Source of the DNA: Butyrivibrio sp. X503
GTDB lineage: Bacteria; Bacillota; Clostridia; Lachnospirales; Lachnospiraceae
DNA length: 64,000 nt
Reading direction: 5' to 3'
NCBI RefSeq assembly: GCF_003625475.1
Contig: NZ_RAIQ01000003.1
Coordinates: 248,001 to 312,000 of the forward strand
Part shown: one piece after another, positions 41,682 to 50,356 of the stretch
How positions within the stretch are numbered: position 1 is the stretch's first letter
Layout of the letters: every line of letters begins with the position of its first letter
The notes under the pieces: model-generated
The model's database searches: none
The model's input: only the letters and a program-made list of their open reading frames with translations
What the model was told of the DNA's origin: nothing
Made by a program: the position numbers and the translations under genes

Positions 41682-43505
41682 TTACGTGAAATCCTCCATA
41701 ATTATCTGCAGACTCTCTCTTCCCATATAGGAATTGATATCGGGGTGATAAGCTATGCTCACCTTGACCATACCGTCTTCTCTACCATTATTATACAAGT
41801 CATCAAGTATGCTCTGTCCATATCTTTCAGTTAGGAAATCGTGCCATCTTTCCATATCCCCGAAATACATCATATCGTATATCCTGCCACCGTCGGTAAC
41901 TCTGTACTTACCGCAGTTCTTGTTCTTTCCGAGTATTCTTCCCGATAATAAAGACACATCCTTCTGCGCAAAAGAAGGCTTGGGATTGCCCGTTCCAAAC
42001 GGTTCAAGCTTCTTAAACTCCTTTACAAGGTCCATACTTGCAGCGTTTAGCGGCATCACCATATCAAGATGAAGTATCGGCTCGAAGTCCTTATCCTCAA
42101 GCTTGCAATCTGCGTTGAGCCTTTCTCTTAATACATCTATATTCTCAACGGGAAGCGATAAGCCCGCCGCCATCTTGTGTCCTCCGAACTTGGTAAAGAG
42201 CTCCTTGCACGCAGAAAGTCCCTCATACATATCATAATTCTCAACAGATCTTCCCGATCCTTTGGCTCCTCCGTCGAGGGCCTTGGTCAGTATGATCGTG
42301 GGTCTGTTGTACTTTTCTTTTATTCTTCCTGCGATAATTCCCGCAATAGATTCATGAACATCGGGCATATATAGAACTATAACCTTTGGAAGTCCGCTTT
42401 TATCCGCAGCTTCCTGTACAATAGAAATCGCTTCGTCCACTCCGTTCTTGGTCTTGTCCTTACGACTGTCATTGAGACTCTTAAGATCGCCGGCTATCAC
42501 TGCAGCCTTTGCTCTGTCTTTTTCCATGAAAAGAGAAAGCGCTCTGTTTGCTAGATCGAGTCTGCCCGTAGCGTTAAGGCAGGGACCTATGATAAAGCCG
42601 TAGTGATATCCCGAAAGGCTTGAAGCATCAAGCCCGTTGACGTTGATAAGAGCCTGAAGTCCCGCATTATGCGTATCCTTAATAAGCTTAAGCGACTGCT
42701 TCACTATAACTCTGTTCTCATCCTTAAGCTCCATAACATCGCAGACCGTAGCTATTCCCGCAAAGATCATCATCTCGGTAAAAAAGTCTGTTCTCTGCTC
42801 ATCCGTAACTTCCGCTTCGGTACTTATATCAGAAAGCACCTGAAGGAATTTATAGGCTACGACAGCTCCGCAGATTTCATTAAACGGATACTCTCCCTCC
42901 GCTCTCTTTGGGTCTATAACGGCATCTGCGGGCGGAAGAAGCTGAGCCTTTTCGCCGTTTTCGTTTTCTTCAAACGGAACTTCATGATGATCCGTCACGA
43001 CAACGGTCATTCCTTTTTCTTTGGCATGTGCGATCTGCTCGGAAGCGGCGATTCCGTTGTCACAAGTAATTATCGTATCTACGCCGGCATCAAATGCATC
43101 ATCCACAAGCTTGACACTGAGTCCATATCCGTCCTTGATCCTGTCGGGAAGGACACAGTCCGCATCTGCCCCAAAAAGCAAAAGCCCCGATAAAAGAATA
43201 TATGAAGAACAGATACCGTCGACGTCATAGTCTCCGATAACTCGTATCTTGGCACCTTCCCTGATCTTATCAAGGATGATCTGTGCGCCCTTCTCCATAT
43301 CCGCCATTAGTCTTGGATCATGCAGGAACGAAGGTCCTGCGTTAAGATAATTGTTTACTGTCTCGGAAGTGCAATCGATGTCTTCCGTCGCTTTAGAATT
43401 TATAAGTCTGTTGGCAATAAGTCTTGCCGTAATATTGCTTATATTAAATTCACGTGCCAATCCGTCGAAATCCGCTTTCTTATTGGCAATCATCCATTTC
43501 GCCAT
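41682..43505 (-). CDS. recJ: Single-strand DNA 5'-3' exonuclease RecJ
   Basis: 607 residues. DHH phosphoesterase motifs: VIGDYDVDGICSS (about 88-100), TCDNGI (about 147-152), VTDHHE (about 172), and the DHHA1 motif FGGHKMAAG (about 427) plus the C-terminal OB-fold (VSLLSGRILGKN...). Degrades single strands in RecF-pathway repair and mismatch repair. Minus-strand GCGCC-CACA-GGCGC stem (41664-41677) right after the stop may be its 3' end. Confidence 0.95.
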   Translation of the reverse strand: MAKWMIANKKADFDGLAREFNISNITARLIANRLINSKATEDIDCTSETVNNYLNAGPSFLHDPRLMADMEKGAQIILDKIREGAKIRVIGDYDVDGICSSYILLSGLLLFGADADCVLPDRIKDGYGLSVKLVDDAFDAGVDTIITCDNGIAASEQIAHAKEKGMTVVVTDHHEVPFEENENGEKAQLLPPADAVIDPKRAEGEYPFNEICGAVVAYKFLQVLSDISTEAEVTDEQRTDFFTEMMIFAGIATVCDVMELKDENRVIVKQSLKLIKDTHNAGLQALINVNGLDASSLSGYHYGFIIGPCLNATGRLDLANRALSLFMEKDRAKAAVIAGDLKSLNDSRKDKTKNGVDEAISIVQEAADKSGLPKVIVLYMPDVHESIAGIIAGRIKEKYNRPTIILTKALDGGAKGSGRSVENYDMYEGLSACKELFTKFGGHKMAAGLSLPVENIDVLRERLNADCKLEDKDFEPILHLDMVMPLNAASMDLVKEFKKLEPFGTGNPKPSFAQKDVSLLSGRILGKNKNCGKYRVTDGGRIYDMMYFGDMERWHDFLTERYGQSILDDLYNNGREDGMVKVSIAYHPDINSYMGRESLQIIMEDFT

Positions 43506-43561
43506 GAAGTATACCCCTGCTCAAACTTAATTCATTATGAACAGTATAACACTGTTTGGTA

Positions 43562-43602
43562 TGAAAAAACCGCCTGAAACTTTTATCAAGTCTCAGGCGG
43601 CT
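43562..43602 (-). terminator. Intrinsic terminator after secDF
   Basis: CCGCCTGA (43570-43577) with TCAGGCGG (43593-43600), then GGTTTTTTC on the minus strand. Confidence 0.92.
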
Positions 43603-43616
43603 TATTATAATTCTTA

Positions 43617-45914
43617 TCAGTTCTTCTTAGCGAAGAATGTCTTGAACTTAGTCTTAAGGTCAAACCACATCGGTGAAGCGATGAAGATTGATGAATATGT
43701 ACCGCAGATTACACCTACCATAAGAGGAAGAGCGAACATCTTGATATCCGCTACACCAAAGATGTAAAGAGCAAGGACTGTGAAGAAGGTTGTAGCCGAT
43801 GTGAACAAGCTTCGTGTGATAGTCTGTGACACACTGTTATTAACAAGCTGAGCCATTTCCTTCTTACCTGTTGCGATGTGCAGGTTCTCACGGATACGGT
43901 CGAAAGTAACGATGGTATCGTTGATCGAATATCCGATGATTGTAAGAACAACCGCGATGAAGGTGTTACCTACGGAAATTCTTGAAATAGCATATGCAAC
44001 AACTACTATAAGTGCATCGTGCGCAAGAGCTATGATAGCGGCTGCACCGAACTTGATATCCTTAAATCTGAACCAGATATAAATAAGCATAAGGACGAGT
44101 GCTATAAGAAGTGACTTAACAGCATCTACTCTCATCTCGCTGCTTATCGTTGAGCTGATCGTCTCTGCTGCAATGTTCTCTGCTGCTATACCGTATTTTT
44201 CTGCAAACATCTGCTCAACAGCTTTTCTCTGATCGACATCCATTGTCGATGTCTTGAAGATAACCTGGTTGGTTCCGGAAACTCTCTGGTGAAGAACCTC
44301 CTTAACTCCTGAGGCTTCCTTGATAGCAGGAATTATATCATTCTCAATCTCTGCAACGGTATACTCTTTATCAAATGTAACGTTTGTAGATGTACCGCCC
44401 ACAAAGTCAAGGCTGTAGTTAAATGCGCCCTTACCCTGTGATGAGTTAACTGCCATAAATGCGATACCGATCGCGATAACAATGCAAGAGATCGCATAGA
44501 AGAGCTTTCTCTTTCCAACGAAATCAAATACCTTAACAGGCTTAGCCTTGCCGTAAAGAACAGGGCTCTGAAGTCCGAGTCCGTAGAAAATGTTGGTAAT
44601 TACTCTTGTTACAACAAGTGCTGTGAACATTGAAAGGATGATACCAAGCATAAGAGTCTCGGCAAATCCCTTGATAGGTCCCGTACCGCCTGCTCTAAGA
44701 ACTATAGCAACAATAAGTGTTGTGATGTTACCGTCAAGGATTGATGAAAGAGCCTTGTGATATCCGCTCTTTCTTGCTTCATCTACAGCCTTACCGGATG
44801 CAATTTCCTCTCTGATTCTTGCAAATACAAGAACGTTGGCGTCAACCGCCATACCGATTGAAAGGATGATACCGGCAATACCGGGAAGTGTAAGTGTAAT
44901 ATCAAATGCGGAAAGTAAGAATACTATAAGTCCGCTGTAGAAACCAAGTGCAAGCGTAGCTGAAAGACCGAGTATTCTGAAGAATACGATCATAAAGATT
45001 GCGATAAGCGCAAATCCTACAGCTGCAGCAATAAGTGATGTGTTGATAGCTTCAGATCCAAGCTGCGCACCTACAACGTTTGAACGGAGCTCTTTAAGCT
45101 CAAGCTTAAGTCCACCGATACGAATCATTGAAGCAAGGTTCTGTGCCGCGTCAAATGTCTTCTCACCTGTGATGATTGCCTTACCGTCTGTAAGAGCAGC
45201 CTGAACAGCGGGAACACTTATAAATCTTCCGTCATAATAGATACCGATAGTATCTTTATTGTTGTTGAATGCCTTGGTTGTAGCATCGGCAAAAGCCTGC
45301 TTGCCGGCCTCATCAAACTCAAGAGAAACAACAGGCTCCGAATTACCGTACTGATCCTGCTGAGCCTTAACCTCAGATACTACTACATTCTCACCCTTAA
45401 GAATAATAGAACCGTCAGCATCAAGCTCTTCAATAGTCTTGTTGAGCTGATAACCGGGCATTACACCCTCTTCAAGCACCATGTTGCCATCTTCATCAGT
45501 TGTGATACCTGAATGATATGTATAGTTCTCGTTGCCGTCCTTATCAAGGTGAGCTATGAAATAAAGCTTACCGGGCTGTCCGAGATCCTTAAGGATAGTA
45601 TTGGCATCCGATACACCGGGTATCTCGATGTTGATTCTGTTTGAACCTTCCTGATATACCTGTGCCTCTGTGCTGTAATTATCTACACGCTGCTGGAGCT
45701 TGTAGATTGTGTCCTTCATATCCTCTTTGTCCGGATTCTGTTCTCCATCAACTTCGTAAGTGATACTTACACCACCTGCGAGATCGAGACCCAAGTCAAT
45801 ACTGGACAATGATCCTGACTTATCCGCACCAAGTCCGAATACTGCTGAATAACCGATTCCCCCTAAAAGAGCTAACATAATGATCAGCGCAGGAATCCAC
45901 TTTAAGCGTTTCAT
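43617..45914 (-). CDS. secDF: Protein translocase subunit SecDF (fused)
   Basis: 765 residues, SecD and SecF in one chain with about 12 membrane helices. SecD motif DLGLDLAGGVSITYEV (about 41-56) opens the large periplasm-side domain (about 60-280). The SecD-type helices AIFMIVFFRILGLSATLALG and GIAGIILSIGMAVDANVLVFARIREE precede the SecF start YSLDFVGGTSTNVTF (about 500) and its helices with SINDTIVTFDRIREN. Uses the ion gradient to pull proteins out of the SecYEG channel. Fused SecDF is typical of many Firmicutes. Confidence 0.95.
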   Translation of the reverse strand: MKRLKWIPALIIMLALLGGIGYSAVFGLGADKSGSLSSIDLGLDLAGGVSITYEVDGEQNPDKEDMKDTIYKLQQRVDNYSTEAQVYQEGSNRINIEIPGVSDANTILKDLGQPGKLYFIAHLDKDGNENYTYHSGITTDEDGNMVLEEGVMPGYQLNKTIEELDADGSIILKGENVVVSEVKAQQDQYGNSEPVVSLEFDEAGKQAFADATTKAFNNNKDTIGIYYDGRFISVPAVQAALTDGKAIITGEKTFDAAQNLASMIRIGGLKLELKELRSNVVGAQLGSEAINTSLIAAAVGFALIAIFMIVFFRILGLSATLALGFYSGLIVFLLSAFDITLTLPGIAGIILSIGMAVDANVLVFARIREEIASGKAVDEARKSGYHKALSSILDGNITTLIVAIVLRAGGTGPIKGFAETLMLGIILSMFTALVVTRVITNIFYGLGLQSPVLYGKAKPVKVFDFVGKRKLFYAISCIVIAIGIAFMAVNSSQGKGAFNYSLDFVGGTSTNVTFDKEYTVAEIENDIIPAIKEASGVKEVLHQRVSGTNQVIFKTSTMDVDQRKAVEQMFAEKYGIAAENIAAETISSTISSEMRVDAVKSLLIALVLMLIYIWFRFKDIKFGAAAIIALAHDALIVVVAYAISRISVGNTFIAVVLTIIGYSINDTIVTFDRIRENLHIATGKKEMAQLVNNSVSQTITRSLFTSATTFFTVLALYIFGVADIKMFALPLMVGVICGTYSSIFIASPMWFDLKTKFKTFFAKKN

Positions 45915-45947
45915 TATAATATTCCTCCCATAAAATAATTGCTATTG

Positions 45948-47378
45948 TTATTCGGCTAAAGCCGCTTTTATCATAATCGCACACTCAATTCGCTTCCTCT
46001 GAAGCTCACATCCGTGCTTATATGTTGCATTGATATCCCCGTTGAAATTATATGCGTTGGCAGCACAACCGCCGCTGCAATAATATCTGGCAAAACATTT
46101 TTCACACTCGGGTCTTGAATAAACATTGCTCTTCTTGAATTTATCGCGAATGTCATCCCTTGTAATACCGTCGTATACATTACCCATGATGAAGTCTTCG
46201 TTACCCACAAACTGATGGCAGGGATAAAGATCTCCCCATGGTGTCACTCCCAAATACTCACATCCCGAACCGCAGCCCGATAATCTCTTGGCTACGCAGG
46301 GACCTCCCTCAAGATCTATATTGAAGTGGAAGAAGTTAAATCCTTTTCCTTCCTTGTGTCTCTCAATATAGTACTTGGCAAGCTTGTCATACTCATCACA
46401 GATGATCGGAATATCCTCATCCTTGAATGAATACCAATCTTCAGGCTTAGCCACAACCGGCTCAACCGAGATCTGCTTGAAACCAAGCTCCACGAGATGC
46501 TTAACATCCTCTGAAAAATCGAGGTTGTTATGAGTAAATGTACCTCTTACGAAATAACGAAGCTGGTGCCTGCTCTCCGCAACCTTTTGATACTTGGGAA
46601 CTATGTCATCATAGCAGCCCTGACCGCCTCGTCTTGGACGCATGGCATCATTTACTTCTTTCCTTCCGTCAATGGAAAGAACTATATTGCCCATTTCCTT
46701 ATTGACGAACTTAAGTATATCATCATTAAGAAGTGTACCGTTGGTTGTAAGCGTAAATCGGAAGTTCTTGTCATATTCTTTCTCAAGACTGCGACCGTAC
46801 TCAACAAGCTTTTTGACTACTTCCCAGTTCATAAGAGGCTCTCCGCCGAAGAAGTCCACCTCAAGGTTTCTGCGACCTCCCGAATTCTTAACAAGGAAAT
46901 CAAGCGCCGCCTTTCCGACCTCTTCACTCATAAGAGCTTTCCTGCCGTGATACTCGCCTTCATCCGCAAAACAGTACTTGCATCTTAAGTTGCAATCATG
47001 AGCAATATTAAGGCATAACGCCTTAACTACCGTCTCTCTGTTCTGGAAATCCTCCACATAGTTCTCATATACATCATCTGTATAAAGAACCTGCGAAGAG
47101 CGAAGCTCTAACAGTTCCTCAATCGCTTCCTTAATATCATCCTCGGAATATCTTGATGAAATATCCGTATTATTCAATATATCAGTATAAAGAGAATCCT
47201 TAAGCTCCTTAGAAACTTCCGTCTCATCTTCGGGGGCTGCCGCTGTCCCGAATCTAGCCTTAAGCTTCTCCTCTATGACCGTAACAAGATCAAAAACTAC
47301 ATCATCAACAACATGTACAGATCCGCTGTTAACATCAAGAACAATGTTGTAGCCGTTGTTCCTATATGCGTGAATCAT
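45948..47378 (-). CDS. scfB: SCIFF radical SAM maturase (thioether-forming)
   Basis: 476 residues from the ATG at 47378 (MIHAYRNNGYNIV), with AGGAGA just upstream. N-terminal peptide-binding wing, then radical SAM cysteines in NIAHDCNLRCKYCFADEGEYHGR (CxxxCxxC), SPASM domain with GCGSGCEYLGVTPWGDLYPCHQF and CEKCFARYYCSGGCAANAYNF, holding auxiliary clusters. Members of this family join Cys thiols to the alpha carbons of neighbouring residues in the SCIFF peptide. The substrate gene is immediately upstream. Confidence 0.95.
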   Translation of the reverse strand: MIHAYRNNGYNIVLDVNSGSVHVVDDVVFDLVTVIEEKLKARFGTAAAPEDETEVSKELKDSLYTDILNNTDISSRYSEDDIKEAIEELLELRSSQVLYTDDVYENYVEDFQNRETVVKALCLNIAHDCNLRCKYCFADEGEYHGRKALMSEEVGKAALDFLVKNSGGRRNLEVDFFGGEPLMNWEVVKKLVEYGRSLEKEYDKNFRFTLTTNGTLLNDDILKFVNKEMGNIVLSIDGRKEVNDAMRPRRGGQGCYDDIVPKYQKVAESRHQLRYFVRGTFTHNNLDFSEDVKHLVELGFKQISVEPVVAKPEDWYSFKDEDIPIICDEYDKLAKYYIERHKEGKGFNFFHFNIDLEGGPCVAKRLSGCGSGCEYLGVTPWGDLYPCHQFVGNEDFIMGNVYDGITRDDIRDKFKKSNVYSRPECEKCFARYYCSGGCAANAYNFNGDINATYKHGCELQRKRIECAIMIKAALAE

Positions 47379-47416
47379 AAAATCTCCTAGTTCCCACACC
47401 GGTAAGCGCAAACATA

Positions 47417-47440
47417 GGGCAGCGACCTAGGCCGCTGCCC
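47417..47440 (-). promoter_or_regulatory. GC-rich stem-loop between SCIFF precursor and maturase genes
   Basis: GGGCAGCG and CGCTGCCC arms around an 8-base loop; no T run follows on the minus strand. It could protect or partly terminate the short precursor transcript and so make more precursor than enzyme. Confidence 0.7.
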
Positions 47441-47471
47441 GTTAAACGTCTACCTGATAAATCTTTGCAAA

Positions 47472-47618
47472 TTATTTGCTAAGCTGCTCGCAGCTCTGAT
47501 TTCCTACTGTGCAGGAAGTCTTGCAAGCTGACTGGCATGATGTCTGGCACTCGCCGCATCCGCCCTTTTTCATAGACTCTTTAAGATTTCTTGTAACCAA
47601 AGACTTAACGTGCTTCAT
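47472..47618 (-). CDS. scfA: Six-cysteine SCIFF peptide precursor
   Basis: 48 residues read from the raw sequence (below the length of the usual gene calls). Leader MKHVKSLVTRNLKESMKKGG, then six cysteines at residues 21, 24, 28, 32, 36 and 43 (CGEC, TSC, SAC, TSC, QSC). This is the six-Cys-in-forty-five pattern, nearly universal in Clostridia and of unknown biological role. GGAGG lies 10 bases before the ATG. Confidence 0.96.
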   Translation of the reverse strand: MKHVKSLVTRNLKESMKKGGCGECQTSCQSACKTSCTVGNQSCEQLSK

Positions 47619-47708
47619 TATATTTATGCCTCCTACTTGAAAACGTATCATACAATATCGTTTTTCGAGTTTATTAGTCGTCCTAGTATACCATATATTT
47701 TGGAATTA

Positions 47709-48980
47709 TTAAAGCGTTTCTTCTTCCTTGGGCTTATTTACCACAAGAAGAACCTTTGTGATACGATTTCTCTTGATACCGCGCGCCGTGAGCGTTATAC
47801 CGTTGTCCAAAGTGGCGGTCTCACCGTACCTCGGAAGTCTGTCGAGGTTCTCGATCATAAGTCCTCCGATGGAATCATAGTCCTCCGAAGAAAGCTCGGT
47901 TCCGAGCGCATCATTGATATCCGTAAGCTTCATATTGCCCTCAACCAGATATCTGTTGCCGCCAAGATCCTTGATAAGCTCAGCTTCGTCGAGATCGTAC
48001 TCATCTCTGATCTCTCCGACAATCTCCTCAAGAAGATCCTCAAGCGTGATCATTCCGACCGTCGTTCCGTATTCAGACAATACGAAAGCAACGTTCTGGG
48101 TCTTTTCTCTCATTTCCATCAAAAGATCCGCAGTCTTTTTATACTCATATGTGTAATAAGCTTTTCTTAAATGATCTTTTATCTTGAAATTCTCTTTATC
48201 CTTGATAAGAATAAGATCCTTTACATTTATAAGACCGATGACATTATCCTGATCCGTGCCGTCATACACAGGAATTCTGGTGTACATATCTTCTTTAAAG
48301 GCCCTCATGACCTCATTATAGTCGGCATCCGAGCTTACACAGCTCATATCGATCCTAGGGATCATAATGTCTTTGGCCAGAGCATCGCTGAAATCAAATA
48401 CGTTGTAGATGATCTCTTTCTCGCCGCTTTCTATGACGCCGTCCTCATGGCTTACGTCAACGTAGGTCTTGAGCTCATTCTCTGTCATAGACTGTCTGCT
48501 TGTCGTATCAATTCTAAAGAGCTTAAGTATTGCCGTAGCGATTCCGTTGATAACAAAGGAAAACGGCTTCATAACAGCCATTACAAAAATAATGCTGCCG
48601 GCGTACCAAAGTGCCATATTCTCCGCATAAGCCGTAGCAACCGTCTTGGGGATTATCTCGCCAAGAATAAGAACGACAAGCGTAAGTATTCCGGTTCCTA
48701 TTCCAATCGCAAAGCTTCCGAAAAGATCCGTCACAAACACTGTTGCAAGCGCCGAAGCACTTAAGTTAACGATGTTGTTGCCTATTAAGATCGCAGAAAG
48801 CATCTTCTGCGTATCTTCGCATATTCCAAGAACCTTGCCGGCTCTTTTGTTTCCTTCGTCAAGAAGCGCTTTGATCTTGACTTTGTTCACGGTCATGTAA
48901 GCTGTCTCCGCCGATGAAAAAAAGGCAGATAAAAGAATCAGCAAGATCAGTATAATGACCCTGATAACATGAATATTCAA
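47709..48980 (-). CDS. CNNM/CorC-family membrane protein
   Basis: 423 residues. DUF21/CNNM membrane domain with about four helices (about 5-165), two CBS domains (about 205-330; IMIPRIDMSCVSSDA, YEYKKTADLLMEMREKTQ), then the CorC/HlyC C-terminal domain (about 340-415). Members export magnesium or related cations or sense nucleotides through the CBS pair. Old names call these hemolysins, but no haemolytic role is implied. Starts 12 bases upstream of nothing obvious; ends near scfA. Confidence 0.9.
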   Translation of the reverse strand: MNIHVIRVIILILLILLSAFFSSAETAYMTVNKVKIKALLDEGNKRAGKVLGICEDTQKMLSAILIGNNIVNLSASALATVFVTDLFGSFAIGIGTGILTLVVLILGEIIPKTVATAYAENMALWYAGSIIFVMAVMKPFSFVINGIATAILKLFRIDTTSRQSMTENELKTYVDVSHEDGVIESGEKEIIYNVFDFSDALAKDIMIPRIDMSCVSSDADYNEVMRAFKEDMYTRIPVYDGTDQDNVIGLINVKDLILIKDKENFKIKDHLRKAYYTYEYKKTADLLMEMREKTQNVAFVLSEYGTTVGMITLEDLLEEIVGEIRDEYDLDEAELIKDLGGNRYLVEGNMKLTDINDALGTELSSEDYDSIGGLMIENLDRLPRYGETATLDNGITLTARGIKRNRITKVLLVVNKPKEEETL

Positions 48981-48992
48981 ATAGAATCCTCC

Positions 48993-50285
48993 TTATCCGA
49001 TAGGATTGCTGTAGAACTCTTCAAACTCTTCGTATCCCTGCTCTGTAAGCTGCTGCTTCTGGAATTTCTTGTTCTTGTTCATACGAACAACAAGCACCTG
49101 CTTTCCTGCAGCTCTGTCCTTCTGTGCCTTGGAAATGATCTCCTGAAGCTTCTCTCCGCGAATTCCTTTTTCAATAAGGAATGCCACTTTGGAGCTCTCG
49201 CCGGGAATCTTAAAGCCTTCATCCATCATGATCATGATGATACGCTCAAATCCGATTGAGAATCCGCATGCAGGTGTATCCTGTCCGAGGAACTTTCCTA
49301 CCATCTTGTCATATCTTCCGCCACCGCCGCAGCTTCCGCCGTACTGAGGCATTGATACTTCAAATATAGTACCTGTATAATAGCTCATTCCACGCACAAG
49401 TGTGGGATCGAATACCATTTCAAACTGCGCAGCCTTAGTGCCCTCTACGCTGTTAATTATCTCTTTCAGACCTTCTCTTACATCTTCCTCAAGGAAGTCA
49501 CCGAGCTTATCCGCAAGGATGCCGATCGCTTCTACGCCGCTTTTTCCTTCGATGATCTTAAATAGCTCAGTATACTTATCAATCTTCTCGATATCTTTGG
49601 CATCGGATGAAATCTCTCCGCCGCCAAGGTACTTCTTAAGCTCTTCCTCAACGCCTTCAAGACCGATCTTGTCCATCTTATCCAAGATAATGAAAACATC
49701 GTCGTACTGATCCTCTGTAAATCCGCTGTAAGCAGCCATAGCCTTTAAGATCCTTCTGTCGTTGATACGGATCTTGAAATCCTTAAAGCCGAGTCTTCCG
49801 AGTGTGGTTGTAGTAGCAAGAATAAGCTCTATCTCAGCCAGATTGGATGCCTCACCCAGGATATCTATGTCGCACTGCATGAACTGACGATATCTTCCCT
49901 TCTGAGGTCTGTCGGCTCTCCAAACATTTCCCATCTGAAGTGCCTTGAAAGGAGCCGGAAGCTCATTGGCGTGATTGGCATAAAAACGAACAAGGGGAAC
50001 CGTAAGGTCATAGCGAAGACCTGAATCCGTAAGATCGTTCTCTTCCTTAGCCTCTGCAAGATTGAGTTTCTCTCCGCGCTTCATTACTTTGAAGATGAGC
50101 TTTTCGTTCTCGCCGCCCTGCTTACTGTTGAGGTTGGCAAGTGACTCTACGCAGGGAGTCTCTATAGATGTAAATCCAAATTCAGCATAAGTTTTCTTGA
50201 TGATACCTATGCAATAATCTCTTAGTTTCATTTCTGAAGGGAGTATATCCTTCATTCCGGTAACGGGTTTTTTAATAAGTGCCAT
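48993..50285 (-). CDS. hisS: Histidyl-tRNA synthetase
   Basis: 430 residues. Class II motifs: motif 1 around GFTSIETPCVE, motif 2 VWRADRPQKGRYRQFMQCD, histidine-specific LVRGMSYYTGTIFEV, motif 3 GFSIGFERI. The C-terminal anticodon-binding domain is shortened compared with E. coli HisRS, ending EEFYSNPIG. No hisZ nearby, so it is taken as the working tRNA enzyme. Confidence 0.96.
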   Translation of the reverse strand: MALIKKPVTGMKDILPSEMKLRDYCIGIIKKTYAEFGFTSIETPCVESLANLNSKQGGENEKLIFKVMKRGEKLNLAEAKEENDLTDSGLRYDLTVPLVRFYANHANELPAPFKALQMGNVWRADRPQKGRYRQFMQCDIDILGEASNLAEIELILATTTTLGRLGFKDFKIRINDRRILKAMAAYSGFTEDQYDDVFIILDKMDKIGLEGVEEELKKYLGGGEISSDAKDIEKIDKYTELFKIIEGKSGVEAIGILADKLGDFLEEDVREGLKEIINSVEGTKAAQFEMVFDPTLVRGMSYYTGTIFEVSMPQYGGSCGGGGRYDKMVGKFLGQDTPACGFSIGFERIIMIMMDEGFKIPGESSKVAFLIEKGIRGEKLQEIISKAQKDRAAGKQVLVVRMNKNKKFQKQQLTEQGYEEFEEFYSNPIG

Positions 50286-50356
50286 TTCTAACCTTCCTTA
50301 TCGTATAATCAAGCATAAATTTTACACTTATAAACAAACCTTTGCAATGTTTTTAA

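Noticed and set aside
42669-43193. 174-codon plus-strand frame
   Set aside because: Antisense to the DHH core of recJ; shadow frame.
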